From Botrytis cinerea B05.10 (lineage: Eukaryota; Ascomycota; Leotiomycetes; Helotiales; Sclerotiniaceae), in contig NC_037311.1 in NCBI RefSeq assembly GCF_000143535.2, positions 2,542,001 to 2,606,000 of the forward strand: a DNA stretch of 64,000 bases, written 5' to 3'. The position numbers were made by a program, and so were the translations under genes. Shown one piece after another: positions 34,603 through 46,527 of this stretch. The notes under the pieces were generated by a model, which was not told where the DNA came from, did not search any database, and saw only the letters and a list, made by a program, of their open reading frames with translations. Position 1 is the stretch's first letter, and each line of letters opens with the position of its first letter.

Positions 34603-35356
34603 TGAATATTCGGAAATCGCAACCAGCAAACTTATAAGTTCAGCAAAAGCTCGAAAACTTCAAAGATTCAAGGAAAGTTAGGAAACTGCAGTGATGGATA
34701 ACACAATCGATTCAAATTCCCCACATCGCTTATGTACTCCATAGAGTCGAACCCACCTAGGCGCCTGCCTCATCAATATGAACTTGCATATGCATGAACC
34801 AATAAATAGTCAGGTGGGGAATAGATCTGCCACACCCAACTATGCGTGCATGTTGAATGTTAAGATTGTCAATTCAGAGTGAAAAGAATTTCGTGGGAGT
34901 TATCCTCAGTCAAATCATCTACCGCCGGGTTACTCACCCCTGCGCACACAAATGCATGCTGACATCCAATGAATTATGTTCAGCTGAATGAGGTTGCACT
35001 CGATGTAAAAAGCCTCCACCAAGAATTACAACGCATCACCAAAGAAATATCGACCATGCAATTACACAGCCCTGTATGGCGGCTCAGCCCAGTGTGCCCA
35101 ATATTCTAATAGTGCAGAAGAGTTCCAGACAATCGGTTCCAACAAATGTGAGAATTAGATTTCTAGTCCTAATACCTGGGACTAGATAAACTCACTCAAA
35201 GTCTTTCATTTTTCTTCAAGAATTGATTTTCTGAAGTTTTAATTGTGGTGTCCAAGACACATCTGATCAGAAAATCTTAAAGATTCGGATCAAATATTTT
35301 GAAAGTTTCGAAACAGCACGACAATCCTGAGTATCCAATTCCGACACTAAAAGAGT
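34603..35356. promoter_or_regulatory. Shared divergent promoter of the NLR and HeLo-like genes
   Basis: Only ~750 bases separate the two start codons, and the genes point away from each other, so this spacer must contain both promoters. No conserved operator could be recognised by eye. Divergent placement would favour joint expression of receptor and effector. Confidence 0.5.
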
Positions 35357-36371
35357 ATGGTAATTATCACCTCAGACACACACAAGATAAACACACTAAA
35401 CCAAAGGGGAATCAGGCGGGACTAGAAATCATAGGCGCTATATCCGCCGTAGCCGGCCTCCTAGAATCCAGCATCAGTCTTTTCGAACGCCTGCGCCGAA
35501 CCTACAATGACCAGAAAGAGTCTTCCAAGATCCTCGGAGCGCACGTCGTCGAGATCCAAGGAATCTTAACCATACTCGACCTCGTCAAGCATGAAGCAAA
35601 TTTACGCACGGCCGCCGTGCTTTCCGAGATCGAGTCTATTCGCAAGATCGCGACGGAGCTGATCAGTAACTTGGAACTAATGATGCCGGGGGATAAAAGC
35701 CAGGCGCGTCGTTTTGCCCATCAATTTCTACAGGGAACCAAAGAGCAGGAGACTCTTGCGAAGCTGATGGAGCGGCTTGAGTATGCAAAGTCGAGTTTGG
35801 GCTTAGGTTTACATGTTGCTCACGTAGGAGTGACGCGGGTCGTGGGTGATAAAGTTGCGATTAACATGGAAATTCTGAATCGGGTGGATGGGCTACTTCG
35901 GAATGTATTTGGAGATGATGGAGGTCTTGAGATTGCTGAAGTGGTTAAGAACCATCGGCCCGAAAGTATGCTAGTCCTCCCCTTTCAAAAACTCGCTAAC
36001 AGACACAAGAAGATGGATTGGTACATATCAAGAGTGAAGAACTCTCACTAAGAACCAGTAGAGATTTAAAAGATGCGGAACGGGGTTCTGGTCGGATTGT
36101 CCTGAAGAATGTGACCAGAGAACAAGCTCTGCAAATCAATGGACCGATTGGAGAAAAAGGATGGCGAGAGGTATCGCAGCTAGAAATTCGAGACAACGAA
36201 GCGGCTGGAAGTGGCATCCAAGTCAACCATGCAGTTTCTGAAGATGTGTTCTTAAAGTTACTAACGCATAAAAGTCAAAATAAGTCGGATGGTACACTAG
36301 GGCCTATTCTACAAATTAGCGCTGGTCTCATGGCTCTGTTAGTATTCGCTCTTGCGTTGTGGCTAAAGTAG
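35357..36371 (+). CDS. HeLo-like cell-death effector with two amyloid-type repeats and C-terminal anchor
   Basis: The model is ATG at 35357..35359, an intron directly after it (35360..35415, GTAATT...ATCAG), exon 35416..35965, a short intron (GTATGC donor, GCTAAC branch) and exon 36013..36371 (acceptor 36010 is equally in phase). The product is ~303 residues. Residues ~2-180 match the fungal STAND N-terminal/HeLo-like class, beginning A-G-L-E-I-I-G-A-I-S-A-V-A-G and continuing as a helical bundle. Two imperfect repeats follow: R1 at 212-235 (R-I-V-L-K-N ... Q-I-N-G-P-I-G) and R2 at 238-262 (L-E-I-R-D-N ... I-Q-V-N-H-A-V). Residues 281-302 form a hydrophobic helix at the extreme C-terminus. 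In the family such domains attack membranes after amyloid templating by a partner NLR; the divergent NLR with the same motif is the obvious partner. The domain and repeats are visible; killing activity and the one-codon first exon are inferred. Confidence 0.8.
36093..36245 (+). other. Two amyloid-type repeats R1 and R2 of the effector
   Basis: R1 (36093..36164) and R2 (36171..36245) are separated by one or two residues. Both follow the pattern hydrophobic-x-hydrophobic-x-x-N-x8-Q-hydrophobic-N, with R1 ending G-P-I-G and R2 ending H-A-V-S. R1 shares Q-I-N-G-P-I with the NLR N-terminus. Paired ~21-25-residue repeats in the effector and a single copy in the receptor is the hallmark stoichiometry of HET-S/NWD2-type signalling. 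Confidence 0.65.
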
Positions 36372-37313
36372 AAACTAATGAGATTATTGAATGAGCTAAA
36401 AATTGGCCCAGAAAACACACTTATATTTTCTCCTGTATAATTAACCTTGGAATACAATAATTATCAATATATACATAGATAAACACAAGTACAAAGTAAA
36501 TTTCAATATAAAAAATATATCATTCTCATGATTTTTCTTTCTCTTTCTCTTTCTCCTTCTCTTCTTCCTAAACTACACCTCGTACACCATACTCCTCATT
36601 CTCATCCACCACTTCCCTTCCTCGCTCAAAATCCACAAAGCACAAGCTAGTATAGACAAGCAAAGCCAAATTATTAATACATATAAATATACACAGCGGC
36701 TCTCCCATGCCTTGTTTTCCCCGATGAAGCGAAACCGAGCTAATCCAAATGAAGACATTTCAAATCTGTTCCCTGGGTTTTAGGATGAAGATCACAAGCG
36801 AACCCCTATTTCCTCTTCTCTTTTTGCCCTTTATCTCTTATCCACCTCTTTCCTTCTCTCCCATGCCAAGCAAACAAACAAAATCCAAGCCAGTAAGCAA
36901 GAAAGCGCAAAAGCAAACTCAACAACAGCGAACGGGGTATAACCACAACCAGCCAACCAGCCAACCAACAACGCGCCCAATCAAATTCCAACAAGCAATT
37001 TGGGCCAACCAAAAGTAAAATCAATGCCAATTAAATAGCAAAGTAGTAACAAGAAGCGCACTACTCATCAAGGTGCCAACAGATTAAAAGGTCCTACTTC
37101 CTCCCCCCCCCCCCCCCCCCAAAAACTTGATAAACGCCATTCTTTCCTTTTCCTGCCAAACTCGCCATATAATCATTCCTCACATCTCTCATCCATGAAG
37201 AGAATAAATTATTGGAAGTTTTTTTTTGAGGGCAGCGTCATGCGTATCATATATACATAATCGTCATAATGTATCTTATTTTTTTTCTTCGTACAATGAA
37301 AATTGCTTCAGTT
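36372..37313. other. Convergent intergenic region with a poly-C tract
   Basis: 3' flanks of the effector gene and the Sec7 gene meet here. Short frames on both strands are low-complexity (CT-rich). A pure C tract lies at 37103..37120. No gene is supported. Confidence 0.55.
37103..37120. repeat. Homopolymer tract, 18 C
   Basis: Eighteen consecutive C residues in non-coding DNA. The length should be treated as uncertain because homopolymers are prone to slippage and sequencing error. Confidence 0.85.
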
Positions 37314-40300
37314 TCATCCAGTGATTGTGGTATCAACTTCTGCTTCCTCATCTTCATTTTTTCCCTCCGCGACGGCTTGATGCGCCGCTCTTTCGTGATA
37401 TATTCTTTGTCTGCCAATTTCGGCTGCATGTAAACTATCAATGTATGTTGTGAACTTTACGATTTCGCGAAGCAAATATGAAGATTTCTTTTCCCAATTC
37501 GCCATTGCTTTTTGTGCGTTGGGATGACGCGGTGAATACTGTACTAGGTTAGTGAAAATGAACCACGAGGAAGAATCGTAATACTTACAGCTAGAAGCAT
37601 CGGGTTTCTCAACAAATTGTGTTTCTGCAATTCTTCCTCGATACTCTGCACATAAGCAGTCAGTGTTTTCAACTGATCCGGCTCCATCAAGTTACTAGCT
37701 CTCATGCTCTGTATTGGAGGACTCCAATCATTTATGGCAATTCTGTCACCTGGCAATCTTGATCTAACTCCGCCTACATACCCGTGATCCAAGCTTGATC
37801 GTAGAGAGCTCTGCATGCTAGGCCTAGCACCAGAAGTTGATGGTCTAGTATTCTGTTCGTTGATCGCTGTAACCAGGGCGTTATTTACAATATCATCAGA
37901 CCAGCCGTATTCGATATTACTGATACCGCCTACGAGAGGGTGGTTCGATAACCGAGCACTCCAATAATTGGCTGTTGTGACAAATTCTTTGACGATATCT
38001 GCTGTGCCTACTTGAAAGAGATGTACTGCCCCAGTGGGCAAGGAAAGCGCCCAGACATGAGGGCGAGCTTTGGAGTAGCCTGGTGAAGGAAGGGCACTAG
38101 CGATGGTTTGTCGGAGGAGAAATGAACCGAGGCTTTCGGCATTCTCTTGCCAATTTCCACCACCAACGACTCCGCCACTAGTTTTACCCTTAGGCTTGCG
38201 GACATTCTTGGTAGAGAATGAGAACAAGCTCATGTAGCCTTTTTCGATAACAGCAAATGTTTCAATCCAGTTACGATCCTTTGCTTTCTTATCGAGAGCT
38301 TCCAAATGATGCTTGTGTTTGACCATACCTTCCTTTGCCCATGGTGCACCAGCCAATTCCAAAGATTCATCATCAAGTAGAGGGGCAACACGAAGTTCTT
38401 CATGATCACTGCCCCTACTTCCTGAGCTATGGACCGTCTCTTCACGAATAATTGCTTGGCTGAGCGCATTGGCAAATCCAATAGATTGTTGGTAATCGCC
38501 TTGGAATGCCGAACCAAGAGAGTCCACGGACATCGAGGTATGTTTTCCAAGAGAATACTTGCTCCAAGTACTAGACGACACCGAAGGACTCCACATAGAT
38601 GATTGATCATCCAAACTAGTTCGACTCGATCCCATTCCTGAGTTAGGATACAAACGAGGTCTCGATCTAGTCTTATTGCTCCATTTCCCATTTGTGCGTA
38701 CAGTCTCTGCTGTTCTTCCACGGAGATAACTTGGTGATTCCGAGGGAGCTTTACTCAGAACACTAGGAGAACGGCGTAACATACCATTGGTGAATACTGA
38801 AAGCGTGCTAGATGAAGCCGGCATTTGTGACCTGTCGACGGCCCCAAATAATGGAAGCCGATCATTCCGGATAGAATTATAAAAATCCTTTAGAACAATC
38901 TCAACCTGTACTTCCCAGGTACGCAAAGTCCCGCGGAAAGGTGCCTTGACCAAGGGGCCACAATCATCCATGGGAGTATCATAATCTAAAGGCGTAGGGG
39001 CACTTGGGTTATCAGGATCTGGACGTGGCGCAGGCTTGAATGAAGACCTCCAAGAAGGTTTCTCAAAAGCTTCAATTGATATAGTGTCGGAGTTTTCATC
39101 GTTGACGTGAGGCTCATCAAAAGCGGAGCTTTTTCCAGGGAGCACTGTAGGCCTGCTAGGCTCAAATTCATGCGCAGACTCTGCTACACTTCGACGGATC
39201 GTAGGCATAGTATTCTTGATAAATTGACTACGAGTCATCTTTTGTTCAATATCGGCAAGATGCAAATCCGTATTGAGCAAAAGAACTGAGTAACAAATTG
39301 TGTGTACAACATCTAACAATGTTAGCCTGATGAAATTTTGATAAACTCATAAACTTACCTGTAGTTTTGAATCCATGGTTGGGATTACTCTGACACCATC
39401 TCTTCGAGAAAGCGTCCAAGATTCTGTCAACTTGTTGACTTTCACCCTTGAGCACTAATCTGCCACACATTACGCGCATCGAGGCTAGTATATTAAGATT
39501 CGTAAAGTCGTAAAGGCTCATATAAGCTGTCAATGTTCTTGCTCGAACAGTTCCCTCATCTCCCATCCATGCCGTCGCCTTTTCTTTTTGAATGAAATCC
39601 TCATTGCCATCATATATCTTCTGAGCTCTGACTAAGTCTTCTTCTGTAGGCTGTGCATCGTCAAGTCCTTCTGATTCAGAGTAATCAAATGGCTCATTAT
39701 CTTCTCTGTCGGACATAGTAGGTGGACTAGAAGGGGGGCCCTCTTCTTGTCCCTCAACTTGCAACACTGGCAGACTGACAGCTGATTTGTAAATTGTATC
39801 TGTAGATCCTGTAGCTGCAATCGAGTTTGCGAAATTGGGTCTCAAAGTATTTGTGCCTGGCAGATCATCTTCAGATGATCCAGGTTCCAACCAAACACGA
39901 TCTTTCTCTGGAAATTCGGACTTAGAAGGAGAAAGAACGACCCAATCTTCTTCCCTCGCAGGGCCTACAGGTAGTTCCTGACTGTCTTGAGAATCCACCG
40001 TAGTTAGAGGTGAATCCAAAGGAGAATCTGTTACCTTGTACTCTGATTTTGGTAGAACTTTGGAGGACGTTGGAGAACGTTTCGAATGTACTCTTTCATA
40101 TTCCGCAACAAGAGCCATATCCCTCGCTACCGAAGTAGAGTGACCTGGAGATGACGTATTGGGTAACAGTGTATTACCAGGTTCATCTTTCGTGACCTCC
40201 AATTTAAACTTCGCGTCACAATCATTTTCATTAGAACCTTGGAAAAATGTTTCACGGTCTTCTTTCGCCTGCCCATCGAATCCACCCGGTATTGCTAAAT

Positions 40301-42152
40301 TGGTACTAGCCGATCTACGTGGTTGTTTGATCGACGAATAGGATGGCTTGCGACTATCCCCGGCATGTGATGACGCTGGTTTCGAAGGAGGTATTTGTCT
40401 GATGGTAGCATTTGGGTCTGGATCGTAGTCTGGAGAAAAGCCTCTTACATGACGTCTATTTTCAACATCATCGGAAATATCATTGACTTGCCGATCGAGA
40501 CTAGCCGTGGGTGCATGAGCTTCAATAGGAGGTCTCCCTGGGCTGTGTAGGTATGGATTCATGACTTGGCGAAGGCTACTGACGGGGCTAGCCTCAGGTT
40601 GCCAATCTGGAATATCCGGTCGCAATTTGTGCGGCTCGAGTTTCATGGGCGGTAACGGCATTGGTGGGACGGGGACGGGTTCGGGCTCAGATACCGACTT
40701 TTTACGCCGTCTGAAGAATGATGACGGTTTTTTGGTAAGTACATGCGGAGGTTCCTTTGAGGCTTGCGGATTTTCTCGAGACGGTGCTACGTTGTTAGAC
40801 TTCATCTGGTTAGCAACGTGAGTTTTGCTACCTGGATGATCGGCCGTTTCAGTAGAGGTAGTGGAGCCGTGCGACGGTGGTGGGTCGGGTACCGCAACAT
40901 TGTTGTTCCTGGAAGAACCGAAAACCCTTCTGAAGAATCCAGGTCGTTCCTTGGGCGTTTGGGTGAAAGCTTGCGGCGACCCTAGAATATCTTTGGTTTT
41001 TGAATACGACCCACCAGTTGGCGGAGATTGCTCTTTGATGAATGCTGGCATGGGTGGCAACTCTTTACTGCGATCATTAAGATTTATACCATAGTCATGC
41101 CTGGCACTATTCGTGTGGCCCTTCGATTTATATGCGCTTTTCGAGGATTTTGCGCTTCTTTTTCTTTCTAATTTTTCCATTGGGGGGTCGATAAGGCTAG
41201 GGTCGGGTCTTGAGACCAAAATTGGGGATGTAGGTCGAGGGCGTCGTGGACCACCGGGTACTGTGGGTGTGGGAGCGGCGTCGTAGTCGTATGTAGGGGT
41301 CGAAGGTACATTTGCATTGATATATCTTCCTGCATTTAATTGTGAAGTTGCTTGGTGACCGCTTCCATAATCAAAGCTTGAAGACCTTCCTGCCAAACCG
41401 TGCGCCCACCTCTGACTGCTTGTAACTTGTGCGTATCCGAGGTCGAAACTATTCGCACTACTCCCCACACTGCTACCGGTATTCTTTCTCCCTCCTCGAT
41501 GTGGAATTGGAGGTCCTCTAAGTGATCCGCCTGTATCGTTGCGTATGCTATTGATTCTGGTTAACCCAGTTTGGAAGTTGGAACTGCTATTGCTTCTTCG
41601 GCTGCGAGAAATCTTGTCCGAATAATGACTTGAATCATCCGCTGGATCGTAGTCGGAACTGAAGGAGTAAGCGTGTCCTCTGCCACCTCTAGCTGCGAAG
41701 TTTTGAGGCGATTGATATGGTTCTTCATCACCGAAGGAGGAATATAATCGATCTTCGTCCAGTGTAGGATTGCGCAAGCTAAAATCTTCTTGTCCAAAAG
41801 AGAACTGGTCTAAGGAAAGTAGCATATGATCTACCAATGAATCGCGGGTGACTTGTCGGGGGGAAAGGGAGAGGTCGTGAGAATCCCGGTTATTTCGTAC
41901 ATTCTCAGGATCATTTTCTTTGTTGGAAGGATCAACTGGTGTAATGTCATCTAAAAATGTACGCCCTGTTCCATTCCGCAGATTAAGCGCCCGATTCGAT
42001 GAAGTAATATTTTCTGGACTGGAAGCCTGCGCTTCCGGTGTCTGCGGCGGAGATATGCTTCCTCTTCTTTTTGCCTTGTAGCCAGTATCAACATTCAGGT
42101 CAACGCCGAGTCGCTTCGTCGGTGCATTCGGCATCTTCTCGACGGTATGCAT
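37314..42152 (-). CDS. Sec7-PH Arf guanine nucleotide exchange factor
   Basis: Three exons, 42152..39359, 39312..37589 and 37538..37314 (GTAAGT donors, GCTAAC and CTAAC branches), give ~1580 residues. The true ATG is at 42152; the frame upstream opens with GTG. Residues 1-~830 are Ser/Pro-rich and disordered, with several basic patches. The Sec7 domain (~840-970) shows the glutamic-finger motif K-G-E-S-Q-Q-V-D-R (Glu ~902). Across the first intron it shows the second Sec7 motif L-L-N-T-D-L-H-L ... K-M-T. A disordered stretch precedes a PH domain (~1255-1385), and the C-terminus is helical and charged. Such proteins load GTP onto Arf-family GTPases at Golgi/endosomal membranes; the PH domain binds phosphoinositides. 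The order disordered-Sec7-PH resembles the yeast Syt1-type exchange factor. The long N-terminus probably carries regulatory phosphorylation sites. There is no evident link to the adjacent NLR pair. Confidence 0.92.
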
Positions 42153-43180
42153 GGCAGCCACAATTGCAGCTGAGCCGTCATGAAGTATTATAAATTGGCT
42201 CGAATTTCGACAGGATTATATGACGGTTCTTCAAATTGGTTCCTGGGCTGATCCACCTTCACTGCGACTGTAACCTGGATCAATACGTCAAGTTCGATTC
42301 TCGATTGCGATTCAACACTCTGCCAATGCGAAACACTCAATCGAACCGTATTCTAGATTTTTCGAATACACTTCCCGTGTATCTGCCGCTTGCGATAATT
42401 TACCTGCAAGTAATATATTTTAAATGGGTGCTAAGATATTTTTGAGGCAGCAAACGTCGGAAGTGGTTGATGCAGCAGAAACTCTTTTCGAAACACGCCG
42501 CAATGTTGGGGAAAGTTTGTTTGCGTGCTACCAGGACAATTTACTTTCTCGGGATTGAATCGGTAGGGACTGACTAGAAATTGGCATATGCTGGCGAGGG
42601 TTGAATGAAGTGTGGCGAGGCGATGTAGAGATACAATTGAGGGAAGACGATGTCCTATCCGTTTGTTTGTGCGTGTTTGCTTGTCGTCGGACAAGTTGAT
42701 ATTGACTTGGTAGATGGTAAAGTACGTCAGGCCCTGTGCACAATGGCGGGATCCGTTCGTGACAGCAGAGAAACGGAGACAGAAGCAGAGGTGGAAGCAG
42801 AGGCAGAGGCAGCACAATGTTGATGCTCCCAGAGTCTAAGCAGCTTCAATATTGGGAAATAACGGGTCGTGCAGTAGTAAATTCGTGATATGGGGCATAT
42901 ACTTTATTGGATTATTGTCACTGTTTGCTTTTGATATCCATATCTATTTAGGTCGCGGTACCTGGTAAAATAAATGATTAGATGCCCCTATGGAGAAATG
43001 TATGCCCAGGTGGCTCAATAATTCCTAGGATTTCCCGACTCCGACGGAATGGCGACCACTGGGATTGAAGATTTCGAGTGTCCCAAAAGAGCTTCTGGCA
43101 ATGCTTTCTTCAAGGGTTGTGACTGGTAGAGAGAGAATCGGGATGTCCAAAAGAAAATATGCTTTTTCCGTAAATGGATG

Positions 43181-43220
43181 AAGGGGAAGGGAAGGGAAGG
43201 GAAGGGAAGGGAAGGGAGGG
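43181..43220. repeat. GGGAA microsatellite
   Basis: Seven to eight pentanucleotide GGGAA/AAGGG units in a row in non-coding DNA, probably slippage-derived. Confidence 0.85.
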
Positions 43221-43262
43221 ACTGCAGAGTCGGATGGCGAGTGAAGAGAGAAGACTGGAATC

Positions 43263-43323
43263 GAGAGTGAAGACTGAAAATGGAGAGTGAAGACTGAAAA
43301 TGGAGAGAGAGAGAGTGAAGACC
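43263..43323. repeat. 20-bp tandem repeat plus GA run
   Basis: GAGAGTGAAGACTGAAAATG occurs twice back to back, followed by a GAGAGAGAGA expansion and a partial third copy (GAGTGAAGACC). A related GTGAAGAGAGAAGACTGG lies just upstream. Confidence 0.85.
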
Positions 43324-46054
43324 AGTAGATTGTTTATCTCATCTAAACATCCATCCAAATTCAACGAAGAGAAATTTGATTTGATGTTCATTAAGGATAT
43401 GATTTACATTTACAAGTTTATAAGTTTGCACGCTTCATTTCCGTTTTCATCCATGGTTCATGGCATGGGCAGAAATGAACAGTGCAGTGAGTTGAACAGT
43501 GCAGTCAGTGGCATCCATAGTCATAACAAACCTGCTCGAGCTGCTGTGTTGTGTATCAATTTGGGCCCACGCCCGTGCTGGCTGGCCATATGCATCCATG
43601 ATCTTCACGGCGAGAGAAACAAGAGAAGCCAAATCTGGCCTGCCCAAGCTACTTCCAGTCCGAGATCCAGAAAAAGGAACAGAGTGGGAAAAAGGAAGCC
43701 ATTGCAGCGTACAGCGCATCCACGAATTGACCAGAGTTTCAATTTCTTCGCGATGTACGTACTTGGTGTCTACGCAGTATCTCCATGAAAGGTCTATGCT
43801 TGCAAATTACTCTCTCACGAACCAACCAACAAACAATGGCAGCTGCGTCTCCTGGGGAACCCATGAACCTCTCTCGCCCCTCTCCATTTTTAATTTAATC
43901 GAACGATTGCACTCCGAACCTTGGACAAAAGTTTAAAAAAGGAGGCGCACTGCGCGACTGGCACCTGTTCGTACCACCAAACGGCATCGAACTGCATGAG
44001 AGGAGGGGGAATTGGGGGTCGGCACAAGAGAGGATCGAACCAGGGATTGAGATTGGAAAGAGGAGGGCACGAAGGAAAGATGCCATCGTGACACTGACAG
44101 CCTCTTGGGGGTTTCAGGGGGAGGGGACCGGAAATGTACGTGCAACCATGGCCTTTCGCACTCTTCTGTATCTGTCAAGAAAGGATCCTTCCCCTCCAGA
44201 TATACCTGCGGTCGCCCGTCAAAGATACAGTCACGAAACACAATGTAACTACCCAGGGAATCTGGTACAATGGGATGTTTATGTAGGGAAAGAGCGGTGT
44301 GCCACGAGTATGATATAGATCACGCCTTCGTGGATGCGTTTGATATACATAAGCTACGTTTGCAGAGAAAGGAAATTGCATTTGAGATCCGTTGGACGAA
44401 GCTTCCAATAGAGTAATGTTTCATCTGCTCATACCGGTAGCACGCCCGCCCGTTCAAACCTGGGAAGACAAACATTCTAAATCTCATGGCGATCAAAGCT
44501 TTGAATCATCTCGATATCCAGATGTCCCGCATTAAGCCTCTGCAGACAACCTGTAGGTCAATGGATTAAAACGCACCCCTATTTTCCTGCATAAAGACGG
44601 GACAGACACCACCGATTTGTCCGTTCACAATGGTGGTAGGATGATATCACGTGATTGTGCAAGTTTCTCATGGCTGAAAGGGAAGGTTGTGGGATGGCCA
44701 AATGACAGGTAACGATAAGCGACGTTTACCCGGAATGGTATGATTCAAACATTGAGTTCTCTCACAGATCTACACTGTCGACGCAGCATGATATGGTCGA
44801 GTGTTATCGATTTGTTCTTGATTCTTCAGCTGCTTGCTCGCCAACGACTGTTACTTTTTATTATTTTTAGACTCGAGCTGCGCTTTGGAGGGCTGAGACT
44901 TGAGTACGTAAGAGGAGACATCAAAGGATCGAGAGAAGGATGAGAGAAGCTTCGGAAACATCCCCGACTTTCTTCTCGAGGAATCCTTATTCCTTACGCA
45001 CATTGCATTTCTCTGATAACGCCAGTACGGTGGTTTCTTGTAACACGGAAACTGAGATCATGTATTATAGTTCACGAAGATCCCCAAACGCTGCCGCAGG
45101 CTGCATGGATGACTCGATCTATCATTATCGGTAGCGGCGGATCCCCCAATACTCTCCCATTGCTATGCGTATCAAAAAATTGGTACGATGATAGATACGA
45201 AGGTTTTGCGCTTGACAATCTCTTTATGCAGGGACAAATGCTGATCCATTCGTATATTCCAAGCCGTCGTATACGAAATACTCGCATCACTTACCATGAA
45301 CAGCCTTCTCGTTCACGATCTTTTAATGGAACAATTCAGCACACCAAACCACATCAAAGCTCAATCACAAAATATCGACTTCCTGAATATCTCCCATTGG
45401 CGTCATTGTGCGTTGGGCTTAGTCTCGGTCCGCCTTGACAATAAAATCAAAGTTATCGTCGTCGACCACCAAACCATGTCCAAAATTTCATCCTAGCACA
45501 AAACCCCACGACCTTAACGGGCATAAAATACGAATTGTCAATTGTCCACCTCGTTTAAGCTTGCCATGATACTAGAATTAGACGTCACTTCGGCTTCACA
45601 TGCTGTAGATGAGTTTCAATTCTCACATGATGCTTGCTAGGACAAGATATGTATCTGACCGCATATGTGAAAGTCAATCCTGGACGGGGTCTTTCTTCCT
45701 GGTCGGTGCGATGGGAAAGGGTCGGCTGCAATCAAGTTGTCGGAAGTCCGGTTCATTTGGTGCAGAAGCGGTCATACCCGACATGCTTGAGTTAAGGCAT
45801 CATTAAGTTGAAGACAATATCCAATCGTTTATCGCTCTCACGACGTATACACAAAGCACTCGGCATCTCAATCACTAGTTCAAATGAAAGAGACAACCAT
45901 GCAAGTGTATTCTCTGTAAAAGCTACTATGATGTATGGATTTTCGTACCAACATGTCATTTGTCTTATACTTTCTTTTCTTTTCCCATGATAGATCCTCA
46001 TTTCTCTCAGTGAATGATTCACCCATCAAATTCTCTGGGGCCCACTGGGTCGGA

Positions 46055-46527
46055 TTACTGAATCTTGAATATAACTCTGGTGTTTCTTGAGTCAGTCTGT
46101 GACAAATTGGGCGGGGTGCAGATCAATTTACAAAGATATACGTCGTTTTCAACTTTCGTTGGTTGATCATAACTTACTTTGGTAGGCTCATTGTAGACCA
46201 TATTCTCCGCTTCCTCATAGGCGACTTTTGCTGTCTCATCGTCGGAAAGTTTACCAGGCTCGTCATATGAGACTTTGGCGGCTTCATCGCATGCAACTTT
46301 GAGGGCTTCGTCATACGGAACCCCGGCAGGCTTGTTATGTGAGACTTTTGCCACGTTGTCCCCCGACAACAATCATTTGTACTCGAAGCTCAGTTGTATA
46401 TCGAAAACGTTGCCTACGCAAAGTACTCACTAGCGGTTGCCAGGGCAAAGGCTCCAAGAACGAAAGAACCAATAATGAACGCGCATCTGCCGCACGATCT
46501 AATGATCACGCAGACTAATCGCCGCAT
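46055..46527 (-). CDS. Small secreted protein with eight 8-residue repeats
   Basis: Exon 46527..46431 opens with ATG and encodes a positively charged start followed by a strong hydrophobic core ending L-A-T-A, a typical signal peptide (~1-32). An 86-base intron (GTGAGT...AAAAG) joins it in phase to 46344..46055, giving 128 residues. Residues 35-98 are eight contiguous copies of an 8-residue unit, consensus Y-D-E-P-x-K-V-S, encoded by 24-bp tandem repeats (46148..46339). A ~30-residue tail with two cysteines follows. No dibasic Kex2 sites separate the units. The architecture (signal peptide plus short tandem repeats) is found among fungal surface proteins, effector candidates and peptide precursors; I cannot choose between them. 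The acceptor AAAAG is weak, so the splice model is provisional. Confidence 0.5.

Larger units (their letters stand above)
42153..46054. other. Gene-poor region with simple repeats
   Basis: Almost 4 kb without a supported gene. Overlapping frames of 60-160 codons (for example 43300..43788 plus and 42431..42817 minus) have biased composition and no domain. GGGAA and 20-bp repeats lie at 43181-43323. The first ~700 bases left of 42.9 kb are the upstream region of the Sec7 gene. Confidence 0.5.

Noticed and set aside
42431..42817. Cys/Leu/Pro-rich minus-strand frames
   Set aside because: Arise from CT-rich low-complexity sequence upstream of the Sec7 gene; two different frames look equally 'protein-like'.
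43990..44070. Possible tRNA on the minus strand (GGTTCGATCC box-B-like word at ~44033-44043)
   Set aside because: No matching A box, anticodon arm or pairable acceptor stem could be drawn around it.
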